Positions 12,037 to 23,490 of a stretch of DNA of 64,000 nucleotides are shown piece by piece. Each line of letters begins with the position of its first letter. Position 1 is the stretch's first letter. The DNA lies in the NCBI GenBank assembly GCA_021397835.1, contig JAJFZO010000094.1:722501-786500 (forward strand). Reading direction: 5' to 3'. The notes beneath the pieces are model-generated. The model was not told the origin of the DNA. It did no database searches and was given only the letters and a program-made list of their open reading frames with translations. The DNA comes from Moringa oleifera. Lineage: Eukaryota; Streptophyta; Magnoliopsida; Brassicales; Moringaceae. A program made the translations under genes and the position numbers.

Positions 12037-12381
12037 GCGACCCTAGGTCAGGTGAAACCACCCGTTAACTTTAAGTATATCAATAAGCGAAGGAAAAGAA
12101 ACTAACAAGGATTTCCCCAATGACGATGAGCGAACCGGGAGAAGCCCACCTTGAAAATCGTGCGCTCTTAGCGCCTGAATTATAGTCTGGAGAAGCGTCC
12201 TCAGCAATGGACCGGGATCCAAGTCCTCTAAAAAGGGTCATCGGAGAGGATGAGAGCCCTGTCTCGTCCGAACATTGTCGCACCATGAGGCATTGTTAAA
12301 GAGTCGGGTTGTTTGGGAATGCAACCCCAATAGGGCGGTAAATTCAGTCCAAGGCTAAATATGGGCGAGAGATCGATAGCG

Positions 12382-12445
<64 letters not shown>

Positions 12446-12947
12446 ATTGAGAGGCAAACGGATGAGGGCTAGGGATGCACCTCGATCGGATGTGGAATGG
12501 CCACGAGTCGATCCGTCGATCGACTCGAGGTACAGATCAATGCGGATTGCGACGGCGGCCCAAGCCCGAGCCTTTGATACGCTCGCGGAGATGTCATCGC
12601 AATAGTGCTTCGTCACTTGTGCACTCTCTGCGTTGGCCAACGGGCACCTCATTCCACCCATCTTGAAACACGGACCAAAGAGTCTAACATGCGTGATAGT
12701 CAATAGGTGACTAAACCCGTAATGCGCAAGGAAGCTAATTGGCCGGATCCTTCGCGGGTGCACCACCAACCAACCTCGATCTTTTAAGAATGGTTCGAGT
12801 GCGAGCATGCCTGTGGGGACCCTAGAAATGGTGAACTATGCCTTAGCGGGGCAAAGCCAGAGGAAACTCTAATAGAGGCTCGCAGCGATACTGATGTGCA
12901 AATCGTTCGTCTGACTTGGGTATAGGGGTGAAAGACTAATCAAACCG

Positions 12948-12978
<31 letters not shown>

Positions 12979-14369
12979 TAGGATAGCTGGAGCTTAGATG
13001 CGAGTTCTATCAGGTAAAGCCAATGATTAGAGGCATTGAGGGCAAAATGCCCTCGACCTATTCTCAAACTTTAAATAGGTAGTATAGGGTGACTACTTCA
13101 TTGAGCCGTTCCACGAAATCGAGAGCTCCAAGTGGGCCATTTTTGGTAAGCAAAACTGGTGATGTGGGATGAACCAAAAGCTGGGTTATAGTGCCTAACT
13201 GCACGCTAACCTAAAACCCACAAAGGGTGTTGGTCAATTAAAACAGTAGGACGGTGGTCATGGAAGTCAAAATTTGCTAAAGTGTGTGTAATAACTCACC
13301 TGCCGAATCAACTAGCCCCGAAAATGGAAAACAGTAGGACGGTGGTCATGGAAGTCAAAATTTGCTAAAGTGTGTGTAATAACTCACCTGCCGAATCAAC
13401 TAGCCCCGAAAATGGATGATGCTGAAGCACGCGACCTATACTCGATCATTGGGGCAAGGGCCAAGCCCCAGTGAGTAGGAGGGCGTAGTGGTCATCGCAA
13501 AACCCGAGGCGCGAGCTAGAGCGGAGCAACCATCGGTGCAAATCTTGGTGGTAGTAGCAAATACTGAAATGAGAACTTTGAAGGCCGAAAAAGGGAAAGC
13601 TTCCATGTGAACGGCACTTGCACATGGGTTAGTCGATCCTAAGAGACAGGGGAAGCCCATCGGATAACGCCTTGACGCTAGCTTCGAAAGAGGATCTGGT
13701 TAAAATTTTAGAACCAAAACATGGTGGCTGATGGTAATGTTAGAGAGTCTGGAGACATTGGCTAGGGCCTTGGAAAGAGTTATCTTTTCTGTTTAACTAC
13801 CTGCCCACCCTAGAAACGGCTCAACCGGAGGTAGGGTCTTGCGGCTGGAAGAGCATCACAGGTCGCGTGGTGTTCGGTGCTCCCCCAGTGGCCTTTGAAA
13901 ATCCGAAGGACCCGAGTGCCTCCTACGTCGAGTCGTACTCATAACTGCATCACATCTCCAAGGTGAATAGCCTCTGGTCGATGGAACAATGTAAGCAAGG
14001 GAAGTCAGCAAAATGGATCCGTAACCTCGGGAAAAGGATTGGCTCTGAGGGCTGGGCACAGAGGTCCCAGTCCCAAACCCGTCGACTGTCGGTGGACTGC
14101 TTGAGCTGCTCCCACGGTGAGAGCAGGTCACCACGTGCCGATCAGGAGACAGACTAGGAACGGTTCCTTCTGGGGCCTTCCCCAAGCGTCGAACAGCCAA
14201 CTTAGAACTGGTACGGACAAGGGGAATCGGACTGTTCAGTTAAAACAAAGCATTGCGATGGTCCCTATAGATGCTCACGCAATGTGATTTATGCCTAGTG
14301 CTTCGAATGTCAAAGTGAAGAAATTCAACCAAGCGCGGGTAAATGGCGGGAGTAACTATGACTCTCTTC

Positions 14370-14401
<32 letters not shown>

Positions 14402-14488
14402 TCGCGCATGAATGGATTAATGATATTCCTACTATCCCTGTCTACTATCTCGTGAAACCAAAGCCAAGGGAACGAGCTTGGTAGAGTC

Positions 14489-14525
<37 letters not shown>

Positions 14526-14903
14526 TTGACTTTGTGAAATGACTTGAGAAGTGTACGATAAGTGGGAGCCAAAAATGGCGGAAGTGAAATACCACTACTT
14601 TTAACGTTATTTTACTTATTCTATGAATCGGAGGAGGGGCGTCGCCCCTCTTTTTGGACCCAAGGTCGGCTTCGGCTGATCAATCTAGACGAAAGACATT
14701 GTTAGGTGGGGAGTTTGGCTAGGGCAGCACACCTATTAAAAGATAATGCAAGTGTCCTAAGATGAGCTCAACTAGAACAGAAATTTCATGTGGGACAAAA
14801 GGTTAAAAGCTCGTTTGATTCTGATTTCTAGTATGAATACGAATCATGAAAGCGTGGCCTATTGATCCTTCAAACCCTCAAAATTTGAAGCTAGAGGTGT
14901 CAA

Positions 14904-14935
<32 letters not shown>

Positions 14936-15500
14936 AGCCAAGCGTTCATAGTGATGTTGCTTTTGGATCCTTCGATGCTCGCTTTTCCTATCAATGTGAA
15001 GCAAAATTCACCAAGTGTTGGATTATTCACCCACCAATGGGGTACGTGAGCTGGGTTTAGACCATCATGAGACAGGTTAGTTTTATCTTATTAATGCCCA
15101 TGTCACAATATTAATTCAACCTAGTACGAAAAGAATCATTGATTCGCACAATTGGTCATCGCGTTTAGTTGAACAGCCAGTGGCGTGAAGCTACTGTGCC
15201 CTAGATTATGACTGAATGACTCTAAGTCAAAATTCGGGTTGGAAGCGATGCATGCGCCTGTCACCCGATGACTGACCTACAATAGGGGCCTCCCGGCCCC
15301 TAAAGGCACGTGTCGTTGGCCAAGCCCGCGCGGTGAAGGAGCATCGTGGGCTGCCTTAAAGTGTTATTCCCGTCGAGCGACCAGTAGAATCATTTACAGA
15401 TGACATAAATATGCAACGAGGTATTATAAGTGGCAGAGTGGCCTTGCTGCCATGATCCATAGAGATTCAGCCCTTTGTTGCTTCGATTCGCCCCTCCCCC
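12037..15500 (+). pseudogene. 26S rRNA, near full length, decayed
   Basis: The copy starts at the conserved GACCC..AGGTCAGG element and runs through TATCAATAAGCGAAGG, the central GAAAGACTAATCAAACCGTC region, the TGTTGAGCTTGACTCTAG and GGGATAACTGGCTTGTGGC regions, CCTAGTACGAAAAG, and the 3' tip. At ~3.46 kb it is close to the normal plant length (about 3.4 kb). It carries many transitions at normally invariant sites (for example GATATTCCTACTATCCCTG where plants have GAGATTCCCACTGTCCCTG) and an 88-bp tandem duplication at 13241-13416. It is the most complete rRNA gene in the window but is probably not functional. Confidence 0.93.
13241..13416 (+). repeat. 88-bp tandem duplication inside 26S
   Basis: The block beginning AAACAGTAGGACGGTGGTCA at 13241 is repeated immediately at 13329, apparently without any difference. 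Normal 26S has one copy. The duplicated part covers the conserved stretch that ends with CTAGCCCCGAAAATGGA. Perfect identity between the copies, in an otherwise mutated gene, points to a late event. Confidence 0.95.
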
Positions 15501-15639
15501 CTCCCGAACCCCCACAACAATTGTCCCTCTCTTTTCGATAATCGATGCCCCGAGGTCTAAAATTGTCACTCAAGATAATGACTTGGAAAAAAAAGCAAGT
15601 CCTTTGGGCTTATTGAGAATGAGAAACACAAGGGCGAGC

Positions 15640-16205
15640 AAGGGGATCTGCGTCGCACAGACACTGGCACGGGAGGCATGCCTCTGCAACCCCCAGCAGG
15701 CATGGCATGGGCTGCTTGCTCATCGTGCGGCAGCAATGGGTGCACTAGCGAGGCCATGAGCGCTCATCGCGAGACAACCCTCACGTCCTGACCCTTCATC
15801 ATGGTGCTCAATGAGCGAGCCAAGGGAGCCGCATCGCACGGACCTTAGGCACGGAAGGCATGCCTCGACAGCCCCTAGCAGGCACAGCATGGGCTGCTTT
15901 CCCAGTGTGAGGCAATGGTGGCTGCGCTAGCCAGGCCACGAGTGCCTATCACAAGCCAGCCCCCTCATCCCTACCCTACAACATGGCATCCAGCAAGGGA
16001 GCCAGAGGAGCCGCATCGTATGAACACTGGGCACGAGAGGAATGCCTCGACAACCCCCAGTAGTCACGGCATGGGCTGCTTACTTAGCATGTGAATTGAC
16101 AGGCGCCCATCGCAAGCCAGCCCCCTCATCCCTACCCCTCAACATGATGCCCAGCGTGTGAGCAGGGGGTTCCATAGTAGTCCCCAGCACGCACGACGCC
16201 AGCCT
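15640..16205 (+). repeat. IGS subrepeats in spacer 2, ~3 copies
   Basis: The same ~181 bp family as at 396-8960, with GGAGGCATGCCTC-type palindromes at ~15671 and ~15848 and the GGGCTGCTT landmark. The last copy runs into the conserved block at ~16205. Confidence 0.85.
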
Positions 16206-16770
16206 TGCCAGGGGCGCCCCTCGCCAGCTAGTCGTGAGCGTGCTGTGAGGCTCGACACGTGTTATGGGCATTGATTTCACGGGCAAGTTGGGCTTGGCCA
16301 TGTCCCCTGGCTATGATAACCCTGAGGGCAGCCATGGGGTTGCTGGAAGTGCGTTGGACAGGGAAGCCAGCATGCACCGTGGGCGTGGCAGAGGCACAAC
16401 TGTCCTAGTCTGCTCGTCGCAATGCCCAGTTGCGAAATTAGTGTGAATTGATGATCTTTTCTTCACAAAATTTGTCCCAAAATGACTTAAATAAATCATG
16501 TAATTCATGAGGAGTCTGCCTCTGAAGTTTGGGATCATTTTGACTCACGGGATATTTTTGATGATTTTTCCAATTTTTGGCTGCAAAAAATTCATTAAAA
16601 AAATTTGGTGCCCAAAAAATTCTGAAATTTTTTCTGGTAGTAGATATGATTATTCTCCATTTATGTATAAAATTTTAACTCAAAATTTCAGGTAAATAAT
16701 TTTTTAGACCCATTATGACGATCAAACATATTGATGTTTCCTCGTGCCAGGAGTGAAATATTATTTAAGA

Positions 16771-16785
16771 CTCTTTAAGGGGGAG
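16771..16785 (+). promoter_or_regulatory. Possible Pol I start site, spacer 2
   Basis: CTCTTTAAGGGGGAGG lies at the matching place to the candidates in spacers 1 and 3, at the end of the AT-rich block. The A/T-to-G-run layout resembles plant Pol I start sites, but the TATATA core is not present. Assignment is by position and resemblance only. Confidence 0.3.
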
Positions 16786-17383
16786 GTGGTCACCTAGCTT
16801 GCTAGGTGCCAACGAGCCATGCTTGCTCTCCTCCAGCCCATTCCACATGGGCAGGCGCTGGGCTTGGGGAACCCAACATGCATGGTATAGGCAGGGTGGC
16901 TTGCTGCCTTGCCCATCCAGCCGGTGGTGCGTGGCTGTGGCGGCCGCCACCGCTGGCAGACAGGCGGCCGACAATGTCGACTGAAGAGTGTGGGATGCTT
17001 GATCAGTAGCCAACGGAGTAGGAAAAATGTGGGAAACAAAATTCACTAAATTGTGGGCAACAAAATGAGAAAAATCATGGGATAACGAGCTGGGATGTGG
17101 CTAAACAAACTCGACAGTGTGGGCGGCGTAGCTAACGATGATGCATGCTATGCGAGGGCCAAATCGCTGGGGGGATTTTGAGCGTGTATAGTGCTTCATC
17201 ACAGGCCCTCAAGGTGGCGAACATGGGGTTGGATCCTAATGCTTATGCTTGCCTAGGCAGAGTCGTTGTGCAGTGCGATCTACGACACGATTATCGGTCG
17301 TTAGCATCAAGCGAGCCACACGGCCAGCCTGGCCATGGCATGACACCCCTACTGCCAAGTCCTCATCGGTGGGAAAAACATGG

Positions 17384-17456
17384 GATGTTTGAGGCACGCG
17401 CACTACACTGATGTATTCAACAAGTTTATAGCCTTGGTCGATAGGCCTAGGTAATT

Positions 17457-17492
<36 letters not shown>

Positions 17493-17529
17493 TTTGTTGG
17501 TCTTAAACGAGAAATTCCTAGTAAGCGCA

Positions 17530-17572
<43 letters not shown>

Positions 17573-17739
17573 TCGCCTGCCGTTCCTACCAATTGAATGG
17601 TCCGATGAAGTGTTTGAATCGTGGTGACGTGGGCGGTTCATCGCTCGCAACGTCGCGAGAAATCCACTGAACCTTATAATTTAGAGAAAGGAGAAGTCGT
17701 AACAAGGTTTCCATAGGTGAACTTGCAGAAGGATCATTG
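17384..17739 (+). pseudogene. 18S rRNA 3' fragment
   Basis: The last ~355 nt of plant 18S, recognised by CACTACACTGATGTATTCAA, ATTGCATTTGTTGGTCTT, GCCCTTTGTACACA, the AGAAGTCGTAACAAGGTTTC element and the terminal GGATCATTG at 17731-17739. It joins the truncated ~326 bp spacer repeat at ~17384, so the promoter-proximal leader and ~1.45 kb of 18S are missing. It is the reciprocal portion to that kept in units 1 and 3. Confidence 0.95.
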
Positions 17740-17986
17740 TCAAAAATTCGCTCAGCGAAACTACCCGCGAACACATTGTAAACACACCGACGGTGCGATA
17801 GGCTCTTAAGCCCTGGTCCCGCCTCACATTGCAAGGGTGCGCCTGCTCGCGTCCAACCCCTTCGTCGCACGCAACAACAAAACCCACAGCACAGGAAGTG
17901 CCAAGGAACTCGAATGAAAAAGCATGCCCCAATTGCCCCGATCTTGGTGCACGGCTAGCAATCATGTCATCCCTAAAAGATGTTAA
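17740..17986 (+). other. ITS1, unit 2
   Basis: The ~247 bp spacer between 18S and 5.8S. It contains GTGCCAAGGAA at ~17898, the conserved core of flowering-plant ITS1. This is the only ITS1 in the window. Confidence 0.9.
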
Positions 17987-18150
17987 AAATGACTCTCGAC
18001 AAATGGATATCTCGGATCTCGCATCGATGAAGAACGTAACCAAATATGATACTTGGTGTGAATTGTAAAATCCCATGAACCATCGAGTCTTTGAACATAA
18101 GTTGCGCTTGAAGCCATTAGGCTGAGGGCACGTCTGCCTGAGTGTCAAGC
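17987..18150 (+). pseudogene. 5.8S rRNA, full length, mutated
   Basis: A full-length (~164 nt) plant 5.8S beginning AAATGACTCTCGAC and containing GGATATCTCGG, GCATCGATGAAGAACGTA and CATCGAGTCTTTGAAC. Changes such as AAATATGATACTTGG and GAATTGTAAAATCC (normally GAATTGCAGAATCC) are transitions in the most conserved parts, consistent with a silent copy. Confidence 0.92.
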
Positions 18151-18385
18151 ACCGTCCCCTCTGACACCCCCCCCCCCTCACGCATCCCTTCTAGGAGGGG
18201 AGGGACCATCGCGGGGCGGATGTTGGCCTCTCGTGCGCCTTTAGCTCGCGGTTGGCCTAGAAAAGAGCCTCAAGCGACTCCGTGACTCCGCGACATGGCT
18301 TGGCGATGGTAGAGAAAGCCTCGTACTTCCTCTGTGCATGTGCTCATTCGCGGCTCATGGACCCAATGATTGATCGATTGAGATA
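18151..18385 (+). other. ITS2, unit 2
   Basis: The spacer between 5.8S and 26S, ~235 bp, alignable with 11817-12036. It contains a run of C at 18168-18178 followed by GGAGGGGAGGGA, which could form the base of a helix. Confidence 0.85.
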
Positions 18386-18740
18386 CGACCCCTGGTCAAG
18401 CGAGATCACCCGCTCAGTTTAAGCATATCAATAAGCGAAGGAAAAGAAACTAACAAGGATTCCCCTAATAAAAGTGAGCAAACCGAGAAAAGCCGAGCTT
18501 GAAAATCATGTGCTCTCGGTGCCCGAATTGTAGTCTGAAGAAGCGTCTTCAGTGATGGATCGGGGCCCAAGTCCCCTGGAAAGGGGTGCTGGAGATGGTG
18601 AGAGCCCCGTCTCACTTGGACCCTATCGTACCACGAGGCACTGTCGACAAGGTGGGTTATTTAGGAATGCAGCCCCAATAGGGTGGTAAATTTCGTCTAA
18701 GGCTAAATATGGGCAAGAGACCTATAACGAACAAGTACCA

Positions 18741-18779
<39 letters not shown>

Positions 18780-19033
18780 AAGTGCTTGAAATTGTCGGAA
18801 GGGAAGCGGATGGGGGCCAATGATGCACCTCGGTCGGATGTGGAACAACCATAAGTCAATTCGTCGATCTACTCGAGGTGCGGATCAACGCGGATCGCGA
18901 TGGCGGCCCAAGCTCAAGCCTTTGATATGCTCATGAAGACATCATCATTGAGATCGTGGCTGGCAGTGCCCACCATCGCAACGGTGCTTCAGCACTTGCG
19001 CACTTCTGGCATCGGCCAGCAAGCTCCCCATTC

Positions 19034-19064
<31 letters not shown>

Positions 19065-20392
19065 GACATGCGTGCGAGTCAACGGGTGAGTAAACCCATA
19101 AGGCACAAGGACTGATTGGCGGGATCCTTCGCAGGTGCACCGTCGATCGACCTCGATCTTTTGAGAAGGGTTTGAGTGCGAGCATGCCTGTTAAGACCCG
19201 AAAGATAGTGAACTATGCCTGAGTGGGGTGAAGCCAGAGGAAACTCTGGTGGAGGCCCGCAGTGATACTGACGTGCAAATCATTCATCTGACTTGGGCAT
19301 AGGGGCGAAAGACAACTTGAACCACTATCCCTATCTACGATCCAGTGAAACCACAGCCAAGGGAACAAGCTTGGTAGAATCAACGAGCAAAGATGACCCT
19401 GTTGAGCTTGAATCTAGTCCAACTTTGTGAAATGACTTGAGAGGTGTAGGATAAGTATGAGCCAAAAATGGCAAAAATGAAATACCTCTACTTTTAACGT
19501 CATTTTACTTATTTCGTGAATCGAAGGTTGGGCGTCGCCCCTCTTTTTGGACCCAAGGTCGGCTTTGGCTGGCCAATCCGAGTGAAAGACATTGTCAGGT
19601 GGGGAGTTTGGCTGGGGGGGCAAATCTGTTAAAAAATAATGCAAGTGTCCTAAGATGAGCTCAACGAGAATAGAAATCTCGTGTGGAACAAAAAGGTAAA
19701 AGCTCGTTTGATTCTGATTTTCAGTACAAATACGAACAGTGAAAGCATAGCCTATCGATCCTTTAGACCTTCGAAATTTAAAGCTAGAGGTGTCAGAAAA
19801 GTTACCACAAGGATAACTAGCTTCTGGCAGCCAAGCGTTCATAACGACGTTGCTTTTTGATCCTTTGATGTCGGCTTTTCCTATCTTTGTGAAGCAGAAT
19901 TCACCAAGTGTTGGATTGTTCACCCACCAATAGGGAACGTGAGCTGGGTTTAGACCATCTTGAGACAGGTTAGTTTTACCTTACTGATGCCTGCGTTGCG
20001 ATAATAGTTCAACCTAGTACGAGAAAAGCTGTTGATTCGCACAATTGGTCATCACACTTGGTTGAAAAGCCAGTGGCGCGAAGCTATCGTGTGCTGGATT
20101 ATGACTAAATGCCTCTAAGTCAGAATCTGCTAGAAGTGATGCATGCGCCTGTCTCCCAATTGCCGACCTACAGTAGAGGCCTCTCGGCCCCCAAAGGCAC
20201 GTGTCATTGGCCAAGCCTATGTCGCAGAAGAGCCTCGTGGGCTGCCTTGAAGCGTGATTCCCACCGAGCGACTAGTAGAATCATTTGCAGATGACTTAAA
20301 TATGCGACAGGGTATTATAAGTGGCAGAGTGGCCTTGCTACCATGATCCACTGAGATTCAGCCCTTTGTTGTTTCGATTTGTCCCTGCCCCC
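18386..20392 (+). pseudogene. 26S rRNA with ~1.5 kb internal deletion
   Basis: The copy starts like unit 1 (CGACCCCTGGTCAAG) and follows 26S to the GGGCGAAAGACAACTTGAACCA region at ~19300-19325. There it jumps to the CTATCCCTATCTACGATCC stretch that in unit 1 lies at ~14430. About 1.49 kb of the 26S centre is absent. The rest continues to the normal 3' end at ~20392. Length is ~2.0 kb against the usual 3.4 kb. It cannot give a working large-subunit RNA. Confidence 0.93.
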
Positions 20393-20619
20393 CATCGGAA
20401 CCCCTACAACAATTATCCCTCCCTTTTCGATAATCGATGCCCCGAGGTTTGAAATCGTCCCTCAAGATAATGACTTGGAAAAAGAAGCAAGTCCTTTGGG
20501 CTTGTAGAGAATGAGAAACACAAGGGAAAAACTCTTGGAAACATATCGGGAAGCATTGGGGAACCAAGTGTTACTCTAATAAAAAATATATATATCTAAC
20601 AAAAACTTGTCCCTCGATG

Positions 20620-21035
20620 CTGTCCCTCGATAAAGTACTACCCAGTGAGCGAGCCAGGGGAGCTGCATCACACGGACACTGGGCACTGGAGGCATGCCTC
20701 GGCAGCCCTCAGCAGTCACGGCATGGGCAGCTTGCCCAGCGTGCGGCAGCAATGAGCGCGCCAGCCAGGCCACTCGCGCCCATCGCTTGCCAACCCCTCA
20801 TCCCTGACCCTCGACTTACTTCCCAGTGAGCGAGCCAGGGGAACCGTGTCACATGGACCTTAGGCATGGGAGGCATGACTCGGTAGCCCCTAGCAGGCAC
20901 GGCATGGGCTGCTTGCCTAGCGTGCAGTAGTGATAGGCGCGTCAGCCAAGCCATGGGCGCCCATCGCGAGCCAGCCCCATTATCCTTGCCCCTCGACATG
21001 ATGCTCAGCGTGCGAGCCAGGGTGCCACAGCATTC
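20620..21035 (+). repeat. IGS subrepeats in spacer 3, ~2 copies
   Basis: Two units of the ~181 bp family with the palindromic GGAGGCATGCCTC at ~20690 and the CCCCTAGCAGGCACGGCATG stretch at ~20887, followed by a partial unit that runs into the conserved block. Confidence 0.85.
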
Positions 21036-21624
21036 CCCAGCAGGCACGGCGCCAACCTTGCCAGCGGCGCCCTATACGAGCCAGCCGCGAGCATGCTGTG
21101 GGGCTCGACATGTGCCATGGGCATTGATTTCATGGGCAAGCTGGGCTTTACTGTGTCCCCTGGCTGTGATGGTCCCTAAGGGAAGCCATGAGGTGGTTGG
21201 AGGTGCGTTGGACAGGGCAGCCAGCGCACCCTGGGCCAAGCAGAGGCACAGCTGCCACAACTTGTTGGCCGCAATGCCCAGTTGCAAAATTGGCATGAAT
21301 TGACAATCTTTTCATCATGGAATTGGTCCCAAAATGACTCAAATAAATCGTGTAATTCATGAGGAGTCTGCCCCTGAAGTTTGGGATCATTTTGACTCAC
21401 ATGCTATTTTTTATGATTTTTTTTTAATTTCTAGCTGTAAAAAATTCTTAAAAATTTTGGTGCTGAGAAAATTCTGAATTTTTTTTTCGGTGGTAGATAT
21501 GATTATTCTCCATTTATGCAAAAAATTTCAGCTCCAATTTTCAAGTAAATAATTTTTTAGATCTATTATGACGGCTCGATATATTGATGTTTCCTCATGC
21601 CGAGAGTGAAATTTCATTTAAGCC

Positions 21625-21639
21625 TCTTTAGGGGGGAGG
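21625..21639 (+). promoter_or_regulatory. Possible Pol I start site, spacer 3
   Basis: CTCTTTAGGGGGGAGG is the best-preserved of the three aligned candidates: an A/T tract directly followed by six G. It lies ~1.5 kb before the 18S start, a reasonable 5' ETS length for a plant with ETS repeats. The canonical TATATA core is replaced by CTCTTTA, so the call remains tentative. Confidence 0.38.
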
Positions 21640-21933
21640 TGCTCACTTAGCTTGCTGGGTGCCAATGAGCCATGCGTGCTCCCCACCTGTCTATGCCACA
21701 TGGGCAAGCACTGGGCTTAGGGAACCCAGCGTGCATGGCATGGGCAGAGCAGTTTACTACCTTGCCCATCCAGCCGGTGGTGAGTGGCTGTGGCAACCAC
21801 CACCGTCGGCAGGCAGGCTGCCGGTGACGTCAGCCGAAGAGTGTGGGATTGTCGATCAGTAGCCAATGGAGTGGGAAAAATATAGGAAATGAAATTTGCT
21901 AAATTGTGGGCAACGAAATGAGAAAAATCATGG

Positions 21934-22550
21934 GATAATGAGCTGGGATGTGGCCAGACAAGCTCGAGGTATGGGCAGCAAAGCTAACAATGATGCATGC
22001 TATGCAAGGGCCAAATCACTGGGGGGATTTCAAGCATGCGGAGTGCTTCATCACAAGCCCTCGAGGAGGCGGACATGGGGTTGGATCCCAACGCTTAGGC
22101 TTGCCTAGGTGGACTCATTGTGCAACGCGATTGACTAAAAGATTGTCGGTCGTTAGCATCGAGCGAGCCACACGGTCAACTTAGGCATCGCTGTGACACC
22201 CCCACTGCCAAGGCCTCATCGGTGGGAAAAATGTAGGAAACGAAATCCGCTAAATTGTGGGATAATGAGCTGGGATATGGCTAGACAAGCTTGACGGTGT
22301 AAGCAGCGAAGCTAACGATGATGCATGCTACGCAAGGCCAAATCGCTGGGGGGATTTCGAGCATGCGAAGTGCTTCATCACAGGCCCTCGAGGCGACAAA
22401 CATGGGGTTGGATCCCAATGCTCAATATTGTCGAGGAAGACTCATTGCGCAGCACAATTGATGACATGATCATTGGCCGTTAGCATCGAGCAAGCCACAT
22501 GGCCAGCCTGGGTACCGCGTGACACCCTTGTTACCAAGGCCTCATCAAAG
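21934..22550 (+). repeat. ~326 bp tandem repeats in spacer 3, two copies
   Basis: GATAATGAGCTGGGAT recurs at 21934 and 22261, a spacing of 327 bp, with the same landmarks as the three copies at 9826-10770. The second copy ends where the 18S leader begins. Confidence 0.85.
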
Positions 22551-23138
22551 AATCGTCCATCACTATCGAAACAATTTTGCGCTTAGTGGCTTGGGTGCGA
22601 CGGCACTCGACGACCTGCATGGTCAATAGGCCTTTCGCTCATCGGCTTGCAGCTCATTTGGTGCTGTTGCTACCCATTTGTACGTGCGGCGTGTGAGTGG
22701 TGATCTAGTCATGCGCGTTGGCAGGTTCCATGATCCCGCATCAAACTGTCGGCTAGCACATCCCTTCAAACTCGACCCCGAGCCATACGTTGGCTTTTCA
22801 TGGGTGACATCGAGACCTATGTTGCGTGTCTTCACAAATGAAATTCGATGATTTGAGTCGGTTGTCTTTGCACCATATCCCATGCAGGCATGGGTGGAAG
22901 CATAGGCTGAGCCTCATGCTCCAAGAGCCGCTTGCTTCGGCATGCGACTACTTTGGCACACAGGCGCTCGGTCATCCCCTCGGGTGTGAAAAGTGTTGCG
23001 ATAGGAGTGGCCTCGGCCTATCCAAACGAAAGCATTTGTCCCACGTCCCATCAATTTTGAATAATGACCGCAACAGCTTTGGCCTCAGTGAGCCTTGCGA
23101 CACGCTTCAATCCTAGTTGGCGGTGCCTCGAAGGATGC
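22551..23138 (+). other. 18S-proximal 5' ETS, unit 3
   Basis: This leader ends at the 18S start and is closely similar to 10771-11327. It contains about 70 extra bases near 22750-22830 (around CCATACGTTGGCTTTTCATG) compared with unit 1, so one of the two has an indel. Confidence 0.65.
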
Positions 23139-23490
23139 TACCTGGTTGATCCTGCCAGTAGTCATATGCTTGTCTCAAAGATTAAGCCATGCATGTGTAA
23201 GTATGAACTAATTCAAACTATGAAACTGTGAATGGCTAATTAAATCAGTTATAGTTTGTTTGATGGTACCTACTACTCGAATACCCATAGTAATTTTAGA
23301 GCTAATACGTGCAACAAACCCCGACTTCTGGAAGGGGCGCATTTATTAGATAAAAGGTCGATGCAGGCTTCGCCCGTTGCTCTAATGATTCATGATAACT
23401 CGAGGGAACGTAAGACCCTCGTGCTAGCTTCGCATCATTCAAATTTTTGCCCTATCAACTTTCGACGGTAAGATAGTTGCCTACTATCAA
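23139..23490 (+). pseudogene. 18S rRNA 5' fragment, unit 3
   Basis: The fragment begins TACCTGGTTGATCCTGCCAG and follows plant 18S for ~352 nt to GTTGCCTACTATC, then changes abruptly to non-rDNA. It has fewer changes than the unit 1 fragment (for example AATTAAATCAGTTATAG is preserved). The end lies within ~10 nt of the 18S breakpoint of unit 1. Confidence 0.95.

Larger units (their letters stand above)
15501..17383 (+). other. 45S rDNA intergenic spacer 2 (short, 1.9 kb)
   Basis: This spacer sits between the unit 1 26S and the unit 2 18S fragment. It has the 26S-proximal flank (15501-15640), only about three ~181 bp subrepeats (15640-16205), the conserved GC-to-AT block (16205-17075) and one ~326 bp repeat that breaks off at ~17383. 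The 18S-proximal leader seen in units 1 and 3 is absent because the spacer joins directly to the 3' part of 18S. Confidence 0.9.
20393..23138 (+). other. 45S rDNA intergenic spacer 3 (2.7 kb)
   Basis: The spacer between the unit 2 26S and the unit 3 18S. It is the most regular of the three: 26S flank (20393-20620), about two ~181 bp subrepeats (20620-21035), the conserved block (21035-21930), two ~326 bp repeats (21934-22550) and the 18S leader (22551-23138). Confidence 0.9.

Noticed and set aside
12344..12808. 154-codon minus-strand frame over 26S
   Set aside because: It lies wholly in antisense to conserved 26S rRNA sequence; the base conservation is explained by the rRNA.
19414..19923. 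169-codon minus-strand frame over 26S of unit 2
   Set aside because: Antisense to the 3' half of 26S; not a protein gene.
11328..20392. A functional 45S rDNA unit
   Set aside because: No unit has a complete 18S; conserved sites are mutated, and 26S of units 2 and 3 has large deletions.
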